NCBI GenBank assembly: GCA_913031645.1
Contig: CAJWFB010000011.1
Coordinates: 1-37,866, forward strand
Reading direction: 5' to 3'
DNA from: an uncultured Cellvibrionales bacterium
GTDB taxonomy: Bacteria; Pseudomonadota; Gammaproteobacteria; Pseudomonadales; Porticoccaceae
Length of the DNA stretch: 37,866 nucleotides
Positions 25,192 through 33,681 of the stretch are shown here, piece after piece (positions within the stretch are counted from its first letter, which is position 1; each line of letters begins with the position of its first letter). Below the pieces are notes generated by a model. That model did no database searches and had not been told where the DNA came from. It worked only from the letters and a program-made list of their open reading frames with translations. The translations under genes and the position numbers were made by a program.

Positions 25192-26685
25192 TTAGTCACG
25201 GCGTTGACTATCCAAAATAGACGGCTTTACATCAACAGACGCCTTAAATTCTCGGGCAATAGTGTCTATTTGAGTAACGAGTTCAGTGTTTTTATCAGCA
25301 AGATTAGTACTTTCACCTACGTCATTAATTAGATCAATAAGTAACGGAGATTCGTGCACTTGTCGCTCTGGTGGCTGTCCATAAGCGCCTTGAGTGACAT
25401 ATTGGATTTTGTGATCCCTTAATCGAAATGCACGAAGTTCAGACCCTTTGTAAAAAGGCACGAAATTCCGTGGGCTTGGCTTTCGTTGTTTTAGAGAGTC
25501 ACTTAAGTCAAAGCTATCTGGTGACGGGTAAGACTCTATAAATCTGGCCAGTGTGATAAATGTTGATAACAGATCAGTCTGCATGCCGAGATCATTGTTG
25601 AGTCCAGGCATAATTCCAGGGCCACTAAAAAATGTCATCACTCGCATGCCACCCTCAAAGGTTGTTCCTTTGCCATCTTTAAGAGGCTTTGCTGAGCCAG
25701 CATGGGATCCATAAGTAAGCCAAGGTCCATTATCACTGGTGAAAACAATATAAGTATTATCTTTAATAGAAAGTTGCTCTAGAGCACTAATAATTTGACT
25801 AACGCTCCAATCGATTTCTTCGATCACATCGCCATATATTCCCTTTTTACTCTTATCTGTAAACCTCGAAGAGGTAAAAAGTGGTACATGAGGCATGCTG
25901 TGAGAGAGGAAGAGGAAAAAAGGCTTATTTGCTTCGATAGATTCATTCATAAAGCGGACTGACTCATTTGTATATCTTTGAGTAATCAAGGTTTGATTTG
26001 CTGGCCTCTCTAGCTCTATATCGTGAAAGGTACCATCTGACTGTCTTTGGCTAGCGATCAGAGGAACTTGCCAATCATTAATGTTAGGTTCGTATATTTG
26101 CCGGCGTATTTGTGGAGCTACTTTACTCCATTTAGCTGGGATATCTTGCGGTGGAGAAAAGATGTTGTTCAAAGTTATTCCGTCAACGTCCCAATCCATA
26201 TCATTTGAATAAGGGATACCTAACCATTCGTCAAACCCATGCCTGGTAGGGTAGTAGTTCTCAGAATCACCCAGATGCCATTTACCAAATATTCCCGTCG
26301 CATAATTGTGATCTTGAAATATTTCGGCGATCGTTTTTTCGTTGTGTGGAATGCCTTTTTTGCTACCGGGAAAGAATACCCCGATATTGTCACCGTAGAG
26401 CCCTGTTCTGACGGGTAATTTGCCCGTTAAAAGTGCTCCTCTACTAGGGGTGCAAACCGATGCGGCAGAATAAAAGTTAGTCCATGTCTGACCGTTTTTA
26501 GCGAGAGAATCCAGTGCTGGTGTATCAATTAGCGGATCACCGAATGGGCCAGCATCTGAGTAGCCCATATCATCCGTGTAGATAATGATAAAGTTTGGTT
26601 GCTTTTCCATAATAGTCAGCGAGCTCCCCATAGCGAAGAGGCAGGCGCACAGGAGTGTAAAAAATACAGTGGTTTTGAGGTGCAT
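25192..26685 (-). CDS. Secreted formylglycine-dependent sulfatase
   Basis: A 497-residue arylsulfatase-like enzyme with an N-terminal signal peptide (FFTLLCACLFAMGSS), so it is probably periplasmic or secreted. The metal-binding start PNFIIIYTDDMGY and the modification motif CTPSR (Cys78-Arg82) are present; Cys78 would be converted to formylglycine. GKWHLG, SHSMPHVPL and FTSDNGPW are further active-site segments typical of S1 sulfatases. The substrate is unknown; in marine bacteria such enzymes often remove sulfate from algal polysaccharides. No maturase gene is seen here. It sits on the opposite strand between the fds and moa operons and has no obvious link to either. Confidence 0.93.
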   Translation of the reverse strand: MHLKTTVFFTLLCACLFAMGSSLTIMEKQPNFIIIYTDDMGYSDAGPFGDPLIDTPALDSLAKNGQTWTNFYSAASVCTPSRGALLTGKLPVRTGLYGDNIGVFFPGSKKGIPHNEKTIAEIFQDHNYATGIFGKWHLGDSENYYPTRHGFDEWLGIPYSNDMDWDVDGITLNNIFSPPQDIPAKWSKVAPQIRRQIYEPNINDWQVPLIASQRQSDGTFHDIELERPANQTLITQRYTNESVRFMNESIEANKPFFLFLSHSMPHVPLFTSSRFTDKSKKGIYGDVIEEIDWSVSQIISALEQLSIKDNTYIVFTSDNGPWLTYGSHAGSAKPLKDGKGTTFEGGMRVMTFFSGPGIMPGLNNDLGMQTDLLSTFITLARFIESYPSPDSFDLSDSLKQRKPSPRNFVPFYKGSELRAFRLRDHKIQYVTQGAYGQPPERQVHESPLLIDLINDVGESTNLADKNTELVTQIDTIAREFKASVDVKPSILDSQRRD

Positions 26686-26871
26686 GTTTAAATTGCCTTA
26701 TTCGATAAAACTAACTGACTGTAATTGGCCAAAATCTTATCATCGTGCCCCTATGAGTGCTAGGTTAAAAGGCTGTTGAACACTTAATACGTATGCCAAC
26801 CAACGATTTTTTGCCATAATGTTAGTCAAGGAAAGTCGCAAGACTAATTTTTTTATTTAAGAGTAATGGCA

Positions 26872-27363
26872 ATGTCAAAACTAACACACCTCAATGATCT
26901 CGGCGAGGCTCATATGGTCGACATATCTTCAAAGATTGATAGTAGTCGACGCGCTACCGCAGAGGCACAAATAGAGCTTACTGATGCCATTACCATGGCA
27001 ATAAAGGACGATAACTTGCCGAAAGGAGACTTATTTGCCACTGCCCGTATTGCAGGCATCCAGGCTGCCAAAAAGTGTAGCGACCTAATACCACTATGCC
27101 ATCCATTACCGCTGAGTAAAATCGCAATAGATATTCAATTAAACGGCACTGTTCTGGTCATCAAAGCGTTATGTAAAACCACTGGCAAGACGGGAGTCGA
27201 GATGGAGGCATTAACCGCTGCATCAGTTGCAGCATTAACCGTTTATGATATGTGTAAAGGTATTGATAAAGGGATGGTTATTCGACACACCCGGTTATTA
27301 GAGAAGTCTGGCGGTAAATCAGGACATTGGCAGGCCGATGAGATCAGAGAAACGCATCAATGA
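26872..27363 (+). CDS. moaC: Cyclic pyranopterin monophosphate synthase
   Basis: MoaC, 163 residues, converts the product of MoaA to cyclic pyranopterin monophosphate, the first stable intermediate of molybdenum cofactor synthesis. [30 protein letters not shown] and [24 protein letters not shown] are near-invariant. I prefer ATG 26872 over 26866 because AAGAG is then eight bases upstream. It is the first gene of an eight-gene operon and its stop overlaps the moaD start. Confidence 0.96.
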   Translation: MSKLTHLNDLGEAHMVDISSKIDSSRRATAEAQIELTDAITMAIKDDNLPKGDLFATARIAGIQAAKKCSDLIPLCHPLPLSKIAIDIQLNGTVLVIKALCKTTGKTGVEMEALTAASVAALTVYDMCKGIDKGMVIRHTRLLEKSGGKSGHWQADEIRETHQ

Positions 27364-27611
27364 TTAACTTACTTTTTTTTGGACGATTAGGTGATTGTGC
27401 TTTGGAGGTGGATAAATCTATCTTATATCAAGATGATTTAGCGACACCCTTGGATGTTCGCGACTGGTTAGCCAAAGCTCATGGTGATTTAGGGCAGGTA
27501 CTTTCTGAGCCGCAAGTGTTGGTTTCGGTCAATAAGAGAATCGTTAAGTGGGATCACCCGCTTGCGGATAATGATGAATTAGCTTTCTTGCCACCAGTGA
27601 CAGGCGGCTGA
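27360..27611 (+). CDS. moaD: Molybdopterin synthase small subunit
   Basis: MoaD, 83 residues, is the ubiquitin-like sulfur carrier of molybdopterin synthase. The C-terminus ends in PPVTGG; the terminal Gly83 is adenylated by MoeB and then thiocarboxylated. The beta-grasp pattern (ILFFGRLG-type start, [22 protein letters not shown] end) is complete. The ATG overlaps the moaC stop (ATGA). The frame passes through a run of eight T's near its start without a break. Confidence 0.94.
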   Translation: MINLLFFGRLGDCALEVDKSILYQDDLATPLDVRDWLAKAHGDLGQVLSEPQVLVSVNKRIVKWDHPLADNDELAFLPPVTGG

Positions 27612-27618
27612 GGGTCTT

Positions 27619-28110
27619 ATGAGTATCTATGTCAGCGTTCAAACTGAAGACTTTACGGTCGCCAATGAATACCAGCGACTGCGTCAGATAACGCATTCTG
27701 CAGGTGCGGTAGTCACCTTTTCAGGTTTGGTGCGTGATTTTGAAGTAGGTTCTGGCAAGCAAAGCCAGAGGGACTCCCTTAAGTCTCTAACACTGCAGCA
27801 CTACCCTGAAATGACCGAGAGGCTGCTTGAGGAGATTATTCAAGAATCTCAAAAGCGTTGGTCTACTCTTGGCGTAACAGTAATACACCGAGTGGGCCGC
27901 TTACTGCCGAATGACCAAATTGTTTTTGTTGGTGTGGTTAGCACTCACCGTGATGATGCCTTTCAAGCCGCACAGTTTTTGATGGACTATTTAAAAATCA
28001 GAGCAACATTTTGGAAGAAAGCCGATGTGGATGGGACGGAGCAGTGGCTTGAAGCCAAGGGTTCTGACACTGCCGCAGCCGCTAGGTGGGACGGTAGTCA
28101 CCGTGACTAA
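27619..28110 (+). CDS. moaE: Molybdopterin synthase large subunit
   Basis: MoaE, 163 residues, is the catalytic subunit that inserts two sulfurs into cyclic pyranopterin monophosphate, using MoaD thiocarboxylate. AVVTFSGLVRD, LTLQHYPEMTE, IHRVGRLLPND and the catalytic-lysine segment ATFWKKADVDG are seen. A slightly longer insert (SGKQSQRDSLKS) follows the N-terminal motif. It starts seven bases after the moaD stop, and its end overlaps the likely mobA start. Confidence 0.95.
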   Translation: MSIYVSVQTEDFTVANEYQRLRQITHSAGAVVTFSGLVRDFEVGSGKQSQRDSLKSLTLQHYPEMTERLLEEIIQESQKRWSTLGVTVIHRVGRLLPNDQIVFVGVVSTHRDDAFQAAQFLMDYLKIRATFWKKADVDGTEQWLEAKGSDTAAAARWDGSHRD

Positions 28111-28699
28111 TGTGAACGTGATGATTCTTGCCGGTGGTAGGTCCAGTCGAATGGGAGGGGCCAACAAGGCATTGATTCCGTTAGGCGCTCAGACTTTGCT
28201 TGAGCGTGTTATTAAAAGACTAGAGTCGCAGGTAGATCGCATAGCTATCAGTGGAGATCCAAAAAGTTTAAGCGACCTCGGTTATCCGATTGTTCAGGAC
28301 CGAGTTACTAAATTCTCTGGTCCCTTGGCCGGCCTGTACAGTGCCTTAATAGATCCGTACCTGAACACAGCTGAGTATCTCCTATTAGCGCCTTGTGATG
28401 GGCCTTTTGTCCCTAAAAATTTGGTGAGTGAGCTCTATCCACTCATCACCAACTGTAATGCTGACGTAGCCTGTGTGCGCTATGAAAGTGTAGCCCAAGC
28501 GACGTTTTCACTTTGGCACAAACGGACAATAACAGCGGTTAAGAGCGCGCTATTAAGCGATCATAATGGGGGTTTTAAACCACTACTTAGTAAACTAAAT
28601 ACTGTTTACTTAGATTGGCCCGAAAGTCCGATTAATCCATTTTTTAATATTAATACACCAGAAGATCTTAACGTCGCCGAGAAAATATTGTGTCTTTAA
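28103..28699 (+). CDS. mobA: Molybdenum cofactor guanylyltransferase
   Basis: MobA, about 198 residues, transfers GMP from GTP to molybdopterin to make the bis-MGD form that formate dehydrogenase needs. MILAGGRSSRMGG-NKALIPLG is the nucleotide-binding signature and LLLAPCDGPFVP the metal-binding segment; FFNINTPEDL is the usual C-terminal motif. The start is uncertain: GTG 28103, GTG 28112 or ATG 28121 would all keep the family core. I took GTG 28103, which overlaps the moaE stop. Its own end overlaps the moeB start by ten bases. Confidence 0.93.
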   Translation: MTNVNVMILAGGRSSRMGGANKALIPLGAQTLLERVIKRLESQVDRIAISGDPKSLSDLGYPIVQDRVTKFSGPLAGLYSALIDPYLNTAEYLLLAPCDGPFVPKNLVSELYPLITNCNADVACVRYESVAQATFSLWHKRTITAVKSALLSDHNGGFKPLLSKLNTVYLDWPESPINPFFNINTPEDLNVAEKILCL

Positions 28700-29454
28700 A
28701 TGATGATGATTTCATGCGTTATAGCCGCCATTTGCTTATGGATGATATTGGTGAAGCTGGCCAGGAAAAGTTAACTCAAGCTAAGGTGTTAATCGTTGGT
28801 TTGGGTGGTTTAGGCTGTCCCGTTGCCCTCTATCTAGCGGCAGCGGGGGTAGGACAGATTGATCTTTGTGATCCTGATCGAGTGGATAAGACCAACCTGC
28901 AGAGACAGATTCTTTACCGTACCGAAGATTGTGGTGAGCTCAAGGTCGGCTGTGCTAGAGATCGACTGCACGCGCTGAATTCAGGGATTACTATCAATGT
29001 TTTAGCCCGAGAAGTAGATGTTGATATTCTTAATGGGCCTACCCTCACCGAAGCCTATACCGCGGTTGTAGACTGCACAGATAACTTGGCTGCTCGCCAG
29101 TTAATCAATAAGACATGCTACGAACACGGGATTCCGCTGATCAGTGCTGCGGCAGTAGGTTGGGAAGGTCAGCTAGTGGCTTTTGATTTTCGGCGGTATA
29201 GACAGTCGTGTTTTAGCTGTATTATTGATTATAAATCCACAGAGCCTATGATGAATTGCTCTAATTTTGGCGTAGTTGGTCCCGTTCTTGGTGTTATGGG
29301 TAGCCTGCAATCGATCACTGTTATGAGAATGTTACTAGGCTTTTTTGAACAGCACGGTGAACTGCAGCGCTATGATGGTAAACGTGGCCAGTGGTTGACG
29401 ATGCAATGTGCCATTGATGCCAGTTGCCCGATCTGCGGGCCAACAGACAGCTAG
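28690..29454 (+). CDS. moeB: Molybdopterin-synthase adenylyltransferase
   Basis: MoeB, 254 residues, is an E1-like enzyme that adenylates the C-terminal glycine of MoaD. The ATP-binding segment VLIVGLGGLGCPVALYLAAAGVG, the arginine finger in NLQRQILY, DCTDNLAARQLIN and the GVVGPVLGVMGSLQ segment are present. Two CxxC pairs (CFSC and CPIC) form the zinc site. The start is GTG 28690, inside the end of mobA, with a weak ribosome binding site, so translation is probably coupled. Confidence 0.93.
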   Translation: MSLNDDDFMRYSRHLLMDDIGEAGQEKLTQAKVLIVGLGGLGCPVALYLAAAGVGQIDLCDPDRVDKTNLQRQILYRTEDCGELKVGCARDRLHALNSGITINVLAREVDVDILNGPTLTEAYTAVVDCTDNLAARQLINKTCYEHGIPLISAAAVGWEGQLVAFDFRRYRQSCFSCIIDYKSTEPMMNCSNFGVVGPVLGVMGSLQSITVMRMLLGFFEQHGELQRYDGKRGQWLTMQCAIDASCPICGPTDS

Positions 29455-29463
29455 GAGAAAATA

Positions 29464-29985
29464 ATGAGCATAAAGACCTCGCAGCGGCGATTTGTAAATG
29501 TGGCAGTACTGACTATATCGGATACTCGCTCCTTTGAAACGGACACCTCTGGTTCTTGGCTGCAACAGGCGATCGAAGCGGATGGCCACCATTTATTGGA
29601 TCGTAAAATTGTGATTGACGATGTTTATCAGATGCGAGCCATAGTCTCTAACTGGATTGCAGACTCGGAGGTTGAAGTGGTTATCACAACAGGGGGTACC
29701 GGTTTTACCGGTCGGGACAGTACGCCTGAGGCGCTGGCACCTATATTTGACAAGCATATAGAGGGCTTTGGACAGCTATTCAGGCAATTATCCTATGATG
29801 AAATTGGCACCTCAACCATACAATCTAGATGTTTGGCGGGCTTGGCCAATAATACGGCCATATTTTGTCTTCCGGGCTCCACAGGGGCCTGTAAAACAGG
29901 CTGGAATGGTATTTTGCGTCAGCAACTGAATAGTACCTTCGAGCCCTGTAATTTTGTGCAGCACGTGGGTAAGCAGAGTAAATAA
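29464..29985 (+). CDS. moaB: Molybdopterin adenylyltransferase, MoaB type
   Basis: A 173-residue MoaB/Mog family protein. Such proteins adenylate molybdopterin before molybdenum insertion (Mog and the MoaB of some species do this; E. coli MoaB itself is inactive). VVITTGGTGFTGRDSTPEAL and FCLPGSTGACKTGW are the binding motifs. AGGAG precedes the ATG. No separate mog gene is seen in this window, so this protein probably fills that step. Its stop overlaps the moeA start by one base (TAATG). Confidence 0.92.
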   Translation: MSIKTSQRRFVNVAVLTISDTRSFETDTSGSWLQQAIEADGHHLLDRKIVIDDVYQMRAIVSNWIADSEVEVVITTGGTGFTGRDSTPEALAPIFDKHIEGFGQLFRQLSYDEIGTSTIQSRCLAGLANNTAIFCLPGSTGACKTGWNGILRQQLNSTFEPCNFVQHVGKQSK

Positions 29986-31169
29986 TGTTAACCGTTGAAG
30001 AGGCAATTAGGCGTCTTAGAGATGACTCAAAAGTGGTTTCTGATGCCGTGTCAGTCCCAGTAAAACAGGGACTTGGGCTTGTTTTGGCTAAAGATATTGT
30101 CGCTAGCATCGATGTGCCTCCAGCGGACAACAGTGCAATGGATGGATACGCTTTTTGTGTTACCGATGCGTCAGGCAAACGGTTCCAATTGCCAGTAAGC
30201 CAGAGAATTCCTGCTGGGGTTGCCCCTGGAACTCTCAAAAAACATACGGCCGCTCGCATTTTTACGGGTGCTGAGATTCCCGCTGGTGCAGACGCTGTCG
30301 CGCTGCAAGAGCAGTGTGCTGAAAACGATGGTAATGTTAGCTTGGATCCAACATCGGTCTGTGGCCAACATATTCGGCGACGAGGTCAAGATATTGCTAT
30401 TGGAACAAAAATGCTTGGTACCGGGACTACTCTTCGAGCGTCTGAGCTAGGGTTGCTCTCATCTCAGGGCATTCGCCATGTAGAGGTCTACAAGCCATTA
30501 AAAGTGGCTATTTTTTCAACCGGAGACGAACTCGTCGAACCCGGTAATAGTCTGGAACCCGGTCAAATTTATAACTCTAATCGCGCGATGTTGATTGGGC
30601 TGGTTGAATCGCTAGGCATGCAGCCGATTGATTTGGGCACTGTCGCAGATACGCCAGATGCAACGCGTAAGGCGCTGCTCAATGGTACGCAAAAGGCCGA
30701 TATAATAATCAGTGCAGGCGGTGTATCAGTGGGCGAGGAAGATCATGTTAGACAGGTAGTTACTGAACTTGGTAGCGTAGATTTTTGGCGAGTAGCCATT
30801 AAGCCTGGAAAGCCGCTAGCCTTTGGTCATATAAGTGAAACCCCGTTTATCGGTTTACCCGGGAATCCTGCGTCAGTATTTGTGACTTTTTTGGTATTGG
30901 CCAAGCCGTTTTTGTTGGCCACTCAGGGGTGTGTCGACGCTATGCCTTTAACGATGCAGGCAAAAGCATTGTTTAATAGGGCCGGAGAGTCTAGAGAGGT
31001 TTATCTACGCGGTCTTATGACTAATACCCCAGAAGGCCCAAGCGTTGAAATTTATCCCAATCAGAGTAGTGGGGTACTGTCTTCGGTATGTTGGGGGAAT
31101 GTCTTGGTAAGGCAAAAAAGAGGCGTAGATATTCACATTAATGATCGTATTGATGTGGTAATCTATTAA
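29985..31169 (+). CDS. moeA: Molybdopterin molybdotransferase
   Basis: MoeA, 394 residues, inserts molybdate into adenylated molybdopterin. The N-terminal part has PPADNSAMDGYAF and RIFTGAEIPAGADAV; the central MoaB-like domain has FSTGDELVEPG, IISAGGVSVGEEDHV and GLPGNPASVFVTF; a C-terminal beta domain ends the chain. Length and domain order are normal. The ATG overlaps the moaB stop, so the two are translated together. Confidence 0.95.
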   Translation: MLTVEEAIRRLRDDSKVVSDAVSVPVKQGLGLVLAKDIVASIDVPPADNSAMDGYAFCVTDASGKRFQLPVSQRIPAGVAPGTLKKHTAARIFTGAEIPAGADAVALQEQCAENDGNVSLDPTSVCGQHIRRRGQDIAIGTKMLGTGTTLRASELGLLSSQGIRHVEVYKPLKVAIFSTGDELVEPGNSLEPGQIYNSNRAMLIGLVESLGMQPIDLGTVADTPDATRKALLNGTQKADIIISAGGVSVGEEDHVRQVVTELGSVDFWRVAIKPGKPLAFGHISETPFIGLPGNPASVFVTFLVLAKPFLLATQGCVDAMPLTMQAKALFNRAGESREVYLRGLMTNTPEGPSVEIYPNQSSGVLSSVCWGNVLVRQKRGVDIHINDRIDVVIY

Positions 31170-31203
31170 AAATATAATTAGATGATAAAAAAAAGAGTGG
31201 CAT

Positions 31204-32220
31204 GTGGATAGTCATAACCATTTTTTAGCGAACGAATCTTCGTTGATTGACCCTTTCGGTCGGACGATTGATTACTTGCGCCTGTCGGTTACGGATCGCT
31301 GCAATCTCCGCTGCACCTATTGTATGGCCGAAGATATGACCTTCCTGCCACGAGCACAGATATTGTCACTCGAAGAACTGCGTGATGTTGCCACTGCTTT
31401 TGTCGATTTAGGGGTTAAGAAGATTCGTCTTACTGGCGGTGAACCATTGATTCGCCGCGATATTATAAAATTAGTGTCTGCTATTGCATCTCTGCCAGGT
31501 CTAGAGGAAGTCACTATGACGACCAACGGCATGCTCTTATCAAAAATGGCACAGCCACTTAAAGATGCGGGTCTTGGACGTATCAATATTAGTGTCGATA
31601 GTCTCAAGGCGGACCGTTTCAAAGAACTCACTCGCCTTGGTGACCTAGACCAATGGCACAAGAGCATCAGAGTGGCGAAAGAGTCAGGTTTTAATAAGAT
31701 AAAGCTTAACACAGTTATTTTAGCGGGCTTTAACGATGATGAAGTGCTCGATTTAGCGCATTATGCGGTGGATAATGAAATGGACATTTCCTTCATTGAA
31801 GAAATGCCCCTGGGTGCTATATCCTCTCATGAAAGGTCAGAAACACTAGTTACTAGTGACCAGGTCCGAGAACAGCTAGAGCGTAACTTTTCCCTTGTTG
31901 ACAGTGTTGAAACTACTGGAGGGCCTTCGCGGTACCTGCAGGTGGTTGGGAGTAAGAGTAAAATCGGCTTTATTTCCCCCATGTCTAATAATTTCTGCTC
32001 AAGCTGCAATCGCGTTAGAATGACGGCAGAAGGGCGTTTCTTACTCTGTCTTGGCAACGAGAACAGCATGGATCTGCGACACGTAATGCGCAGTCACCCG
32101 GGTGATTCTGTACTTCTCAAAGCTAAAATTGTAGAAGCGTTGCACAGTAAGCCCGAGCGGCATCATTTTGATCCCAATCGAACCGATATTGTCCGTTTCA
32201 TGAATATGACTGGCGGCTAA
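31204..32220 (+). CDS. moaA: GTP 3',8-cyclase
   Basis: MoaA, 338 residues, is the radical SAM enzyme that converts GTP to 3',8-cyclo-GTP, the first reaction of the pathway. The SAM cluster cysteines are Cys33, Cys37 and Cys40 (CNLRCTYC). The second cluster is seen in CSSCNRVRMTAEGRFLLC, and the chain ends in the essential Gly-Gly tail (MTGG). The start is GTG 31204, with AGAG before it. It is the last gene of the operon, 34 bases after moeA, although it acts first. Confidence 0.96.
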   Translation: MDSHNHFLANESSLIDPFGRTIDYLRLSVTDRCNLRCTYCMAEDMTFLPRAQILSLEELRDVATAFVDLGVKKIRLTGGEPLIRRDIIKLVSAIASLPGLEEVTMTTNGMLLSKMAQPLKDAGLGRINISVDSLKADRFKELTRLGDLDQWHKSIRVAKESGFNKIKLNTVILAGFNDDEVLDLAHYAVDNEMDISFIEEMPLGAISSHERSETLVTSDQVREQLERNFSLVDSVETTGGPSRYLQVVGSKSKIGFISPMSNNFCSSCNRVRMTAEGRFLLCLGNENSMDLRHVMRSHPGDSVLLKAKIVEALHSKPERHHFDPNRTDIVRFMNMTGG

Positions 32221-32239
32221 AAGCAGTCCTTCCTGTTTC

Positions 32240-32254
32240 GTCTCACTGTGAGAC
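32240..32254. promoter_or_regulatory. Perfect 15-base palindrome before the tandem TetR gene
   Basis: GTCTCAC-T-GTGAGAC is a perfect inverted repeat with one central base, 20 bases after the moaA stop and 127 bases before the tandem TetR start. Its size and symmetry fit a TetR-family operator. It could also fold as a short hairpin followed by TCCGTTATTTT and act as a weak terminator for the moa operon. Confidence 0.45.
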
Positions 32255-32380
32255 TCCGTTATTTTCTCTACAAATTAGACGTTTGAGTATGTTATTCTTC
32301 TTTAAAGTATAAGCTTTGAGTTTTTTATTACTGGACATTCGAGTTATCCTGAAAAAGACGTTCTATTGCTAGGTGTGCAA

Positions 32381-33661
32381 ATGGATTTATTAACTGATGT
32401 ACTCCCGTCGCCTTTTACACGAGGCCGACAACATCAATTAAAATTTCAATTAATCTTATCAGAAGCTGCACAACTCTTTAATTGGCAGGGGTCTCGAGCA
32501 ACCACGCTTGCCGATGTTGCGGGTAGTTTAAACCTGACTAAAACATGCCTTTATTACTATGTTAATAACAAGCAAGACTTGGTTTATCAATGTTATGTGT
32601 CTAGCTGTGAAATGTGGCTGGATCATGCACAACAAGCCATTCAGGCACCAGGTTCTGGTTTAGATAAAATTGTATCTATGATCGCCGTTCACTTGGAGCA
32701 GTATGCAGCCAGCTTACAAAATGAGGCGCCTCACTTTGCCATGTTGACTGAGGTTTCTTCGCTTGATGAATCGCATCGGGAGGATATCTTCCGTCGCTGG
32801 TCCGAGATCTTTGAACTCTGTCGGGTAATGGTTGTACAAGGGATTGACGAGGGCGCGATTGATGAGGTTGACCCCGCTGTTGTCACACTGGCGATTTTTT
32901 CAATTATTCAATGGTTCCCGGTTTGGTTGAATCGCAAGCATGTGGCCAATATTAGAGCGGTGGTCACTAGTGTTTTGGATATTGCGATTAACGGCCTCTC
33001 TTCTCAGTCTCTTGAGTTCAAGCTGACTACATTGCCCAATATTGCCAGTGAAGCCATCGACAGCTTTGATCGAGAGGAACAGAACAAAGGCAAGAGAGAG
33101 GCATTTTATCGAGTAGGCTCAATTTACTTCAACCAAAAGGGCTACAAAGGTACCTCCTTAGATGAAATTGCGGGGTCTTTGGATGTGACCAAAGGGGCCT
33201 TTTACTACCATATTAAAAACAAGGAAGAGCTTCTTTACCAGTGTTTCAAAAGAACCCTTAGCATTGAACGCAGGTTTCTTGAGGAGGCTAATAAGCCAGG
33301 TGTTTCTGGGCTTAAAAAAGTGGGCCATGCGCTTCATTATCTGGTTAACATACAGCTGAGCGATCAAGGCCCTTTGATTCGCTATCGTTCATTACCTTCT
33401 CTTGATGAGCCGCATCGAAAATTGGTGTTGAAATCCAGTAAGCGAAATAGTGATCAGTTGGGGGCATATATTCGTCAGGGGTTCGATGACGGTACCCTAA
33501 GGGACATCGATGCTGAGATCGCTCAACACATTCTCTCGGGGGCAATAGAGGCCAGTCCAGACTTGGTTGACTGGGTTGAGATGGCTGGTGGAGAGGAGAT
33601 AATTAATGATTATTTAACAATATTTATCAATGGTTTATCTAGTAAAAATAATGTTAATTAG
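32381..33661 (+). CDS. Tandem TetR-family regulator (two TetR units in one chain)
   Basis: A 426-residue protein with two complete TetR-type units, about twice the usual length. The first helix-turn-helix is at residues 41-72 (TTLADVAGSLNLTKTCLYYY) and the second at 258-289 (TSLDEIAGSLDVTKGAFYYH); aligned without gaps, 16 of 32 residues are identical. The ligand domains also share a motif (SSLDESHRE and PSLDEPHRK). This is a fused gene duplication. The start ATG 32381 follows AGGTG; the frame is open to 32366. It is the first gene of a string with an iron-type alcohol dehydrogenase, thioesterase and dehydrogenase, which it probably controls, perhaps through an acyl-CoA or alcohol ligand (inference). 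Confidence 0.88.
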   Translation: MDLLTDVLPSPFTRGRQHQLKFQLILSEAAQLFNWQGSRATTLADVAGSLNLTKTCLYYYVNNKQDLVYQCYVSSCEMWLDHAQQAIQAPGSGLDKIVSMIAVHLEQYAASLQNEAPHFAMLTEVSSLDESHREDIFRRWSEIFELCRVMVVQGIDEGAIDEVDPAVVTLAIFSIIQWFPVWLNRKHVANIRAVVTSVLDIAINGLSSQSLEFKLTTLPNIASEAIDSFDREEQNKGKREAFYRVGSIYFNQKGYKGTSLDEIAGSLDVTKGAFYYHIKNKEELLYQCFKRTLSIERRFLEEANKPGVSGLKKVGHALHYLVNIQLSDQGPLIRYRSLPSLDEPHRKLVLKSSKRNSDQLGAYIRQGFDDGTLRDIDAEIAQHILSGAIEASPDLVDWVEMAGGEEIINDYLTIFINGLSSKNNVN

Positions 33662-33681
33662 AGAATATATAGGCGTTTAAA

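Noticed and set aside
26686..26871. Possible Moco riboswitch upstream of moaC
   Set aside because: I looked for the GC-rich paired elements of the Moco RNA motif between the sulfatase and moaC. The region is AT-rich and shows no such structure.
29825..30259. A 144-codon minus-strand frame across the moaB-moeA junction
   Set aside because: Both strands cannot be under these constraints; moaB and moeA are clear, full-length family members and overlap by one base, so the antisense frame is chance.
31317..31712. A 131-codon minus-strand frame inside moaA
   Set aside because: Antisense to the radical SAM core with its conserved cysteines; no start signal or family match.
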